Below are positions 1-4,128 of a DNA stretch of 7,948 nt, in pieces. Positions within the stretch are counted from its first letter, which is position 1, and every line of letters begins with the position of its first letter. A model generated the notes under the pieces. It was given only the letters and a program-made list of their open reading frames with translations, did no database searches and was not told where the DNA came from. Origin of the DNA: Syntrophales bacterium (lineage in GTDB: Bacteria; Desulfobacterota; Syntrophia; Syntrophales; UBA2210); NCBI GenBank assembly GCA_028715865.1, contig JAQUQY010000060.1:1-7948 (forward strand), written 5' to 3'. A program made the translations under genes and the position numbers.

Positions 1-640
1 TACACCCCGTCCCGTGGGTGTTTTTCGTATCGATACGCTCCGCCGAAAACTCATGAACCTTCCCGCCATCATATAGGACGTCCAGGGCCGGCCCCTCCAT
101 GTGGCCGCCCTTCACAAGAACGCTTCGGGCCCCCAGCCTGCCGATGGCCGTGGCGGCCTTCTTCATGTCATCCACATTCCTGATGGTTATCCCGGAAAGA
201 ACCTCCGCCTCCGGTATGTTGGGGGTAACCACCCGCGCCAGGGGAATCAGAGCTTCCATGAGCGCACCCTTCGCTTCGTCATGAATGAGTCGGGCGCCTC
301 CCTTGGCAATCATCACAGGGTCAACCACAAGATTTGTGATGCTGTATTCAACGACCTTTCGTGCCACCAGGTTCACCACTTCGGCCCCGGCCAGCATTCC
401 CGTTTTTGCCGCGTCCACCCCTATATCGGAAGCCACCGAATCGAACTGCATTTCCACGAACTCCATGGGAACCTCATGAATTCCCTGGACACCAAGGGTA
501 TTCTGGGCCGTAAGCGCCGTTATGACGCTCATTCCAAAGCCGCCAAGGGCGGTAATGGTTTTCAGGTCCGCCTGTATTCCCGCACCCCCTCCGGAATCAG
601 AACCCGCGATGGTTAAAATGCGCGCCATGTCCTTTGCCAT
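1..640 (-). CDS. thiD: Hydroxymethylpyrimidine/phosphomethylpyrimidine kinase ThiD (3' end outside window)
   Basis: This is a cytoplasmic ribokinase-fold kinase. It phosphorylates 4-amino-5-hydroxymethyl-2-methylpyrimidine and then its monophosphate, supplying the pyrimidine half of thiamin. The 213 visible residues begin MAKDMARILTIAGSDSGGGA; the family's N-terminal substrate-binding motif AGSDSGGGAGIQAD is at residues 12-25. DAAKTGML is at 76-83, VVDPVM at 105-110, VTPNIPEAE at 138-146 and VLVKGGH at 174-180. The reading ends in NTHGTGC (207-213), the anion-hole region that carries the family's catalytic cysteine, so about 50 C-terminal residues lie beyond the left edge. The ATG at 640 is preceded by GAGG four bases upstream. 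A second ATG five codons in (628) is less well placed. It follows the thiamine pyrophosphokinase gene by 34 bases on the same strand and is probably co-transcribed under the same TPP riboswitch. No defects are seen. Confidence 0.95.
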   Translation of the reverse strand, partial: MAKDMARILTIAGSDSGGGAGIQADLKTITALGGFGMSVITALTAQNTLGVQGIHEVPMEFVEMQFDSVASDIGVDAAKTGMLAGAEVVNLVARKVVEYSITNLVVDPVMIAKGGARLIHDEAKGALMEALIPLARVVTPNIPEAEVLSGITIRNVDDMKKAATAIGRLGARSVLVKGGHMEGPALDVLYDGGKVHEFSAERIDTKNTHGTGC

Positions 641-674
641 GTTTCCTCAACATTATATCTTTTGATTAGACCGT

Positions 675-1325
675 TCACAGTTCAAAGTTGTTGACCACTA
701 TCAGCCGGCCCGATTTGACCTCTATGAAGCCCTCGGTACCGGTGAGCCGATTGCTGATGCCCAGGGAAAGCCCCATCTTCATATCTGCATCCCGCAGGGG
801 ATATTCAAAACCCCTGAGGGTGATTCCCGAAACCAACGGTGAAAAAGGAATCAGTGACACGGTCTGTCCCGACCGTCCCCGCACAGATGCCTTATCAGTC
901 ACCAGGAATATCTCGCAGCGATCATCAATTATCCGGAGTTCAACCCCTTCCGGGACGGCCCCGGCGAGAAGGAATATGTTGGCAAGGCTATGGTCAATCC
1001 TTGTTCCAATGGCGCCGAACAAGAGAATCAGCCGCGGCTTCAGGGTGAGAGCATAGTTCAGGGCAAGTTCCGTGTCCGTTTCGTCCTTGAACCTGGAATA
1101 GCGAATAATCAGGCTTCCCTTTTCTTCCAGTGAAGTCAGGTGTTTTTCGTCTATTGAATCCATGTCTCCTATAACAACTGAGGGAACCACCCCTATATCT
1201 TCGGCATATCTCGCCCCACCGTCAGCGCAGATAACAACAGCGGCGGCTTCCTTCTCCATCCAGGAGCGAATGATTCCGGGATCTGAAATTCTTCCACCCG
1301 AAATAATAAAAGCGGTTACTTGCAT
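675..1325 (-). CDS. Thiamine pyrophosphokinase (TPK)
   Basis: The enzyme transfers pyrophosphate from ATP to thiamin, making the cofactor TPP in one step in the cytoplasm; it is a salvage enzyme. From the ATG at 1325 it has 216 residues, a normal bacterial length. Family motifs are present: ADGGARYAED (34-43), VIGDMDS (51-57, metal and pyrophosphate binding), KDETDTELAL (80-89), and GAIGTRIDHSLANI (104-117, thiamin pocket and dimer region). The C-terminal half (about 125-216) is the beta-rich thiamin-binding domain. A TTG at 1343 would add six residues. I prefer ATG 1325 because the AAGGGA before the TTG abuts it with no spacing, while a weak GAAG lies about 8 bases before the ATG. It is first in the riboswitch-controlled unit and followed by thiD. 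The family is sometimes named thiN, but that symbol is also used for an unrelated ThiD-fused domain, so I leave it blank. Confidence 0.92.
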   Translation of the reverse strand: MQVTAFIISGGRISDPGIIRSWMEKEAAAVVICADGGARYAEDIGVVPSVVIGDMDSIDEKHLTSLEEKGSLIIRYSRFKDETDTELALNYALTLKPRLILLFGAIGTRIDHSLANIFLLAGAVPEGVELRIIDDRCEIFLVTDKASVRGRSGQTVSLIPFSPLVSGITLRGFEYPLRDADMKMGLSLGISNRLTGTEGFIEVKSGRLIVVNNFEL

Positions 1326-1380
1326 ATTAATTCTTCGCGGCAATCCCTTAATGCATTAAACTATGAATACCCGGCACAAT

Positions 1381-1414
1381 AAAAAAAGGGCCAGTCCTTG
1401 CTCCGGAAAGGCCC
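1381..1414 (-). terminator. Intrinsic terminator of the TPP riboswitch expression platform
   Basis: Read on the minus strand, GGGCC pairs with GGCCC across positions 1414-1388. A UCC/GGA inner helix lies within, and seven U follow (1387-1381). It sits between the riboswitch aptamer and the TPK start, 56 bases upstream of the ATG. This is the usual position for transcription-attenuation control: TPP binding would favour this hairpin and stop transcription before the coding region. The competing antiterminator pairing was not resolved by eye. Confidence 0.82.
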
Positions 1415-1429
1415 ATAAAAAGATATCTG

Positions 1430-1508
1430 GTTATCTCCCTACGCTGGCATTACCCAGGTCAGGTTCAAAGGGTATCTTCTCAGCCGTTCCGGCACCCCTG
1501 AAATCAAC
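1430..1508 (-). promoter_or_regulatory. TPP riboswitch (THI element)
   Basis: The minus strand carries the conserved thiamin-box strings in order: AGGGGTGCC (1499-1491), CGGCTGAGAAGATACCC, TTTGAACCTGA, CTGGGTAATGCCAGCGTAGGG (1457-1437). These match the TPP aptamer core (GGGGUGCC, CUGAGA, ACCCUUUGAACCUGAUCUGGAUAAUGCCAGCGUAGGG). The outer P1 helix can form between GTTG near 1508-1505 and the UAAC near 1433-1430, with wobble pairs. Loop 3 is minimal, as in typical bacterial members. It lies upstream of TPK and thiD on the same strand, so it should reduce their expression when TPP is plentiful. The following hairpin terminator points to transcriptional rather than translational control. Confidence 0.96.
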
Positions 1509-1788
1509 ATTCGTCTTATGTCATTTTTTATATTCCGCACTGTTCAGTAACACAGGCCCATGAGTTTATCAAGATACTTTTCCGCCCGATACAAACCCTT
1601 TGAATTGCTGGCTATTCTCCACGCTGCGGTCCCTGCAAAAAAATACAGTTGCGTTTAGTTTGACACTATTATATTTATCAACCGCCCATGGTGAAAGGGA
1701 TGGATGCCGGACCCCGGCCAAAGCCCGCAAGTCATTTGTGGGCCGCTTATGGAAGAGCATTAATTAGAGGAGGCATAAAGAAAGAGCA
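1509..1788. other. Divergent intergenic region between the thiamin operon and the decarboxylase genes
   Basis: This 280-base region separates the minus-strand thiamin unit from the plus-strand oadG-like gene and should carry the promoters of both. On the plus strand, TTGACA (1660-1665) is a perfect -35 hexamer, but the A+T-rich TATTATATTTAT begins only two bases later and nothing like a -10 box lies 16-18 bases away, so I do not call a promoter there. GCCGG-ACC-CCGGC (1706-1718) is a short hairpin in the presumed leader. A 63-codon minus-strand reading frame here has no family features and is not called. Confidence 0.4.
1527..1560 (-). promoter_or_regulatory. Possible promoter of the TPP-riboswitch/TPK/thiD unit
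   Basis: On the minus strand, TATAAA (1532-1527) matches five of six positions of a sigma70 -10 box. It would start transcription near 1520, just before the aptamer. No good -35 hexamer is visible at 16-18 bases upstream (CTGTGT-type sequence only). The call rests on position and the -10 match. Confidence 0.3.
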
Positions 1789-1941
1789 ATGAATGATATC
1801 GATATGGTTTTTGCCCTTACTATTGCCATGGGGGGACTTGGCGTGGTTTTCATCATCCTCATCATTTTGGCCTTTTGCATTGTTTTGACCAAGGCACTCT
1901 CGGACAGGATCTACCGGTCAGAAAAAACCACAACACAATAG
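1789..1941 (+). CDS. OadG-like small membrane subunit of the Na+-translocating decarboxylase
   Basis: This is a 50-residue single-span membrane protein, MNDIDMVFALTIAMGGLGVV and onward. The hydrophobic segment covers about residues 7-34 (VFALTIAMGGLGVVFIILIILAF region) and is followed by a short polar, basic tail ending TTTQ. In sodium-pumping biotin decarboxylases the gamma/delta (OadG, MmdD, GcdD) subunit has this form: one N-terminal helix with a MGxGxVFxFL-like pattern and a soluble tail that assembles the complex. The identification rests mainly on that pattern and on lying 46 bases upstream of the beta-subunit gene on the same strand. It is much shorter than the roughly 80-residue enterobacterial OadG and lacks its extended tail. 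A strong AGGAGG (1768-1773) lies 15 bases before the ATG, which is long; AAAGAG closer in may assist. An in-frame TAG at 1765 excludes an earlier start. Confidence 0.75.
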   Translation: MNDIDMVFALTIAMGGLGVVFIILIILAFCIVLTKALSDRIYRSEKTTTQ

Positions 1942-1981
1942 AGAACCTGACATAATTTAACAAACTAAACGAACAGCAACT

Positions 1982-1986
1982 GGAGG
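1982..1986 (+). promoter_or_regulatory. Ribosome binding site that decides the beta-subunit start
   Basis: GGAGG sits one base before the ATG at 1988, too close for initiation there, but exactly seven bases before an in-frame GTG at 1994. This argues that the beta subunit starts at the GTG, two codons inside the longer reading. Confidence 0.6.
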
Positions 1987-1993
1987 TATGCAC

Positions 1994-3340
1994 GTGCTCT
2001 TTGGTCTTCTGGAAACGGGGTTCACATATTTTTACTGGGGCAACGCTCTCATGATTGTTATCGGGGGGGTTCTTATTTATCTTGGCATCGCCCGGAAGAT
2101 GGAACCTCTCCTGCTTGTTCCTATCGGCTTCGGAATCATACTTGTCAATCTTCCCCTGGGCGGATTGATGGACTATAAATACGAACTCAGGGCGGAGAAA
2201 CCGGGAGTGGTTCAGGAGATCGTAACCGGAGATTCCGTCCGCTTCGGTGTGGGCTCGGACATTATTCGCATCGACACCGAAACATTGGCCTCGCCCGTTC
2301 ACGGGCGCATAAAGAAGTTCATGGTAGAAGCCGGCCAGCCTGTAGAAGCCGGTCAGGTGCTGGCAGTCATCACCACCACCATGCAGACCGACCAGTCACT
2401 TTTGCCCACTCGGCCGGAGGGACTGCTCTCGCGGTTATTCGCCTACGGCATCATGTGGCACATACTGCCGCCTCTTATTTTTCTTTCCCTTGGAGCGCTT
2501 ACCGATTTCGGGCCCATGCTGGCCAATCCCCGAACCATGCTCCTGGGGGCTGCGACCCAGCTTGGCGTGTTTCTGGCCTTTTTTCTTTCCCTCTTTTTCG
2601 GTTTTTCACTTCAGGAAGCTGCCTCAATCGGCATAATAGGAGGGGCCGAGGGCCCCACAACCATCTACGTTACGGCAACCCTGGCCCCCCATATCATAGG
2701 CGCCACAGCCGTAGCCTGTTATTCTTACATGGCCCTGGTTCCGCTTATTATACCGCCTGTGGCAAGGCTGCTCACGACAAAGAAGGAGCGGCAGATATAT
2801 ATGAAACCCCAGATCCGGCCCGTTTCGAAATTTGAGAAAATCCTCTTTCCCCTCGTTTCGGCAGTTGTTGTCATTCTCTTTGTCCCTTCATCGGCGCCTC
2901 TAATCGGCTGCTTCATGGTTGGAAATCTCTTCCGGGAGTGCGGCGTGGTGGAAAGGTTGAGCGCTACGGCCCAGACCAGCTTCGTCGACATACTGACTAT
3001 ATTCATCACCCTGACTATCGGTGGAACCATGGCGGCGGAAAACTTTCTCAATACCTCCACCCTTACCATTCTTGTTCTGGGGGTGTTCTCCTTTGCGGCT
3101 GCCGCCGCGGCGGGAGTCATCTTCGCGAAGATTATGAATCTCTTTCTTAAAGAAAAGATAAACCCCCTGATTGGCGCAGCCGGGGTCTCCGCCGTTCCCA
3201 TGGCGGCCAGGGTGGTACACGTCATGGGACAGAAGGAAAACAAACAGAATTACCTCCTTATGCACGCTATGGGACCAAACGTGGCGGCAGCCATCGGAGC
3301 CGCGATCGCGGGAGGCGTGTTCATAGGAATACTTGGCTGA
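1994..3340 (+). CDS. Sodium-translocating decarboxylase beta subunit (OadB/MmdB/GcdB family)
   Basis: This integral membrane subunit removes CO2 from carboxybiotin on the carrier protein and couples it to sodium export. It has 448 residues from GTG 1994, or 450 from the ATG at 1988 (numbering used here). Two helices (about 18-60, with EPLLLVPIGFG at 39-49) precede a soluble insert (about 62-148) and then the conserved body: LTDFGPMLANPRTMLLGAA (171-189), GIIGGAEGPTTIY (215-227), YSYMALVPL (245-253), GNLFRECGVVERL (312-324), INPLIGAAGVSAVPMAARV (391-409) and LLMHAMGPNVA (423-433). Asn392, Gly396, Ser401 and Tyr245 match residues important in Klebsiella OadB. Its essential Asp203 is Glu221 here. 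The insert contains a biotinyl-like fold without the biotinylated lysine (see findings). Substrate specificity lies in the absent alpha subunit, so the substrate cannot be named. It follows the OadG-like gene; the biotin carrier gene lies opposite and convergent. Confidence 0.95.
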   Translation: MLFGLLETGFTYFYWGNALMIVIGGVLIYLGIARKMEPLLLVPIGFGIILVNLPLGGLMDYKYELRAEKPGVVQEIVTGDSVRFGVGSDIIRIDTETLASPVHGRIKKFMVEAGQPVEAGQVLAVITTTMQTDQSLLPTRPEGLLSRLFAYGIMWHILPPLIFLSLGALTDFGPMLANPRTMLLGAATQLGVFLAFFLSLFFGFSLQEAASIGIIGGAEGPTTIYVTATLAPHIIGATAVACYSYMALVPLIIPPVARLLTTKKERQIYMKPQIRPVSKFEKILFPLVSAVVVILFVPSSAPLIGCFMVGNLFRECGVVERLSATAQTSFVDILTIFITLTIGGTMAAENFLNTSTLTILVLGVFSFAAAAAAGVIFAKIMNLFLKEKINPLIGAAGVSAVPMAARVVHVMGQKENKQNYLLMHAMGPNVAAAIGAAIAGGVFIGILG

Positions 3341-3383
3341 CATCATCTCAAAAAAAAGGATGAAGATTTTATCCGCCAGCTTT

Positions 3384-3485
3384 GATGACTTCGTAAATAC
3401 CATGTTGGTTCCTCCTTTGTTGAATAAGTTTGCTGCAACCTATTCTAACATCGTCCAGGACCAACATGGTATTTACGAAGCCATC
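3384..3485. mobile_element. MITE-like palindromic element, 102 bp, with 6-bp target duplication
   Basis: The ends are 26-base inverted repeats, 3384-3409 and 3460-3485, identical at 25 of 26 positions; each begins GATG(A/G)CTTCGTAAATACC. They enclose a 50-base core with no coding capacity. AGCTTT occurs directly at both borders (3378-3383 and 3486-3491), as expected of a target-site duplication. No transposase gene is present, so it would be non-autonomous. It begins 43 bases after the beta-subunit stop, in the gap between convergent genes. A near copy of the terminal motif, GATGATTCGTAA, lies at 3499-3510, perhaps a remnant of a second copy. As RNA the element would fold into a long stem, but no U-run follows, so it is not a standard terminator. 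Confidence 0.55.
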
Positions 3486-3507
3486 AGCTTTAGGTTTGGA
3501 TGATTCG

Positions 3508-3562
3508 TAACAAAAGAAACCGTAAGCCGCTGTCGTCATAAAAAACGTCAGCGGCTTACGGT
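3508..3562 (-). terminator. Hairpin terminator for the biotin carrier transcript
   Basis: A perfect 14-base inverted repeat, ACCGTAAGCCGCTG (3519-3532) and its complement (3549-3562), encloses a 16-base loop. Read on the minus strand, the hairpin is followed by a U-rich tract, TTTCTTTTGTT, with interruptions. That fits factor-independent termination of the biotin carrier gene, whose stop is about 97 bases upstream. On the plus strand no U-run follows, so it would at most stabilise or weakly stop the beta-subunit transcript. Confidence 0.5.
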
Positions 3563-3659
3563 AGACGTTACACTAATTGAAGATGAACCCCGGTCATATA
3601 TGGGGCAATCTACGGCTTACCTTTTAAGTTTTTACTTAATTATTCAAAGTGCCGTCAGG

Positions 3660-3875
3660 TTATTCCAAAATCATAAGAACCTGGTCGGATTCGACTTTAT
3701 CCTTCTCTTTTACCTTGATATCAATCACCCTTCCCGCCATGGGCGAATAAATGGGATTTTCCATCTTCATGGCTTCAAGAATTAGCAATTCATCATCGGC
3801 GTTTACCTGGTCGCCCTCCTTAACCAGAATTCCCACAATTTTCCCCGGCATGGGAGCCCTCACTTCAATGCTCAT
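3660..3875 (-). CDS. Stand-alone biotin carboxyl carrier protein (biotinyl domain)
   Basis: The 71-residue protein consists of a single biotinyl/lipoyl-fold domain: APMPGKI at 7-13, VKEGDQV at 18-24, and the biotinylation site EAMKMEN at 34-40 with Lys37 as the expected biotin attachment. The mirrored half contains SPMAGRV (44-50) and VKEKDKVESDQVL (55-67). Biotin protein ligase would biotinylate Lys37, and the carrier would then shuttle carboxyl groups from a carboxyltransferase (alpha) subunit to the membrane beta subunit. It lacks the Pro/Ala-rich linker found in glutaconyl-CoA and methylmalonyl-CoA decarboxylase gamma subunits, so it is minimal. The ATG at 3875 has AGGAGG seven bases upstream. 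It has its own promoter and is convergent with the beta-subunit gene rather than in the same operon. It could instead serve an acyl-CoA or pyruvate carboxylase encoded elsewhere; proximity favours the decarboxylase. Confidence 0.92.
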   Translation of the reverse strand: MSIEVRAPMPGKIVGILVKEGDQVNADDELLILEAMKMENPIYSPMAGRVIDIKVKEKDKVESDQVLMILE

Positions 3876-3909
3876 CTCACTACCTCCTGCTTATTGTACC
3901 TCTTGGCGC

Positions 3910-3930
3910 TCACAGCATCGCCACCTCCTT
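3910..3930 (-). promoter_or_regulatory. Strong ribosome site with a two-codon reading frame in the biotin carrier leader
   Basis: AAGGAGG (3930-3924) lies five bases before ATG-CTG-TGA (3918-3910). In another frame, a GTG at 3913 opens 13 codons whose TGA overlaps the carrier ATG as ATGA. Either could be a regulatory mini-frame, or the ribosome site could be left over from a lost upstream gene. The leader shows no run of regulatory codons. Confidence 0.3.
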
Positions 3931-3974
3931 ATGGCATCGGAAATGACGAAAGACCATCCTGAAAATGTCGGCGC

Positions 3975-4003
3975 ATAGTACTCTTCCTTTTCTCATCCGT
4001 CAA
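3975..4003 (-). promoter_or_regulatory. Sigma70-type promoter of the biotin carrier gene
   Basis: On the minus strand, TTGACG (4003-3998, five of six to consensus) is separated by exactly 17 bases from TACTAT (3980-3975, four of six). Transcription should begin near 3968, giving a leader of about 90 bases before the carrier start at 3875. No other promoter-like pair was seen between 3876 and 4128. The spacing makes this a credible site. Confidence 0.6.
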
Positions 4004-4128
4004 GTGCATATACGCCTTTCAGGATAATCTGTCATTTTCCTGTTTTTTCACTTAACGGGCCGATTATATTGTTCTTTTGAACTTGAATCAGGGGGCAATT
4101 CATTTTCTTACAAGCGGGCCGCCCTTGA
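4004..4128. other. Short spacer downstream of the radical SAM operon
   Basis: The radical SAM gene ends at 4129 and the carrier promoter begins at 4003 on the same strand. I see no convincing terminator between them: only GTTC-AAAA-GAAC near 4070-4082 and CAGGA/TCCTG near 4020-4043, neither followed by a proper U-run. Read-through from the four-gene operon into the carrier gene is therefore possible. Confidence 0.35.

Larger units (their letters stand above)
3341..3659. other. Gene-free stretch between convergent decarboxylase genes
   Basis: These 319 bases hold the MITE-like element and the 14-bp hairpin described separately. Just after the beta-subunit stop there is a weak structure, GGAT/ATCC around 3358-3374, next to eight A; on the minus strand this reads as a short stem followed by U8, too weak to call. 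From 3563 to 3659 I see only A+T-rich sequence and one more short match to the hairpin arm (CGGCTTAC near 3613). A 61-codon plus-strand frame starting at 3600 overlaps the carrier gene and has no protein-like features. Confidence 0.5.

Noticed and set aside
101..616. 171-codon plus-strand frame (and 99-284, 285-479)
   Set aside because: Antisense to thiD, whose family motifs are continuous on the other strand; composition is His/Arg/Pro-rich with no domain pattern.
688..1056. 122-codon plus-strand frame
   Set aside because: Antisense to the thiamine pyrophosphokinase gene, which has clear family motifs.
1660..1678. TTGACA followed by TATTATATTTAT as a promoter for the decarboxylase genes
   Set aside because: Only two bases separate the hexamer from the A+T-rich segment, and no -10-like sequence lies at the proper distance.
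1569..1760. 63-codon minus-strand frame in the divergent intergenic region
   Set aside because: No recognisable motif, no ribosome site seen, and it covers the region where promoters are expected.
1862..2302. 146-codon minus-strand frame
   Set aside because: Antisense across the OadG-like gene and the start of the beta subunit; low-complexity polar composition typical of shadow frames.
2725..3403. Long minus-strand frames (172 and 167 codons)
   Set aside because: Antisense to the highly conserved C-terminal half of the beta subunit.
3384..3562. CRISPR-like or multi-repeat array between the convergent genes
   Set aside because: The repeats are inverted pairs of two different sequences, not regularly spaced direct repeats, and no cas gene is nearby.
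3929..3976. 15-codon minus-strand frame with GGAAGAG before its ATG, considered as a leader peptide
   Set aside because: Its ATG lies at the -10 box of the called promoter, so it would not be in the transcript.
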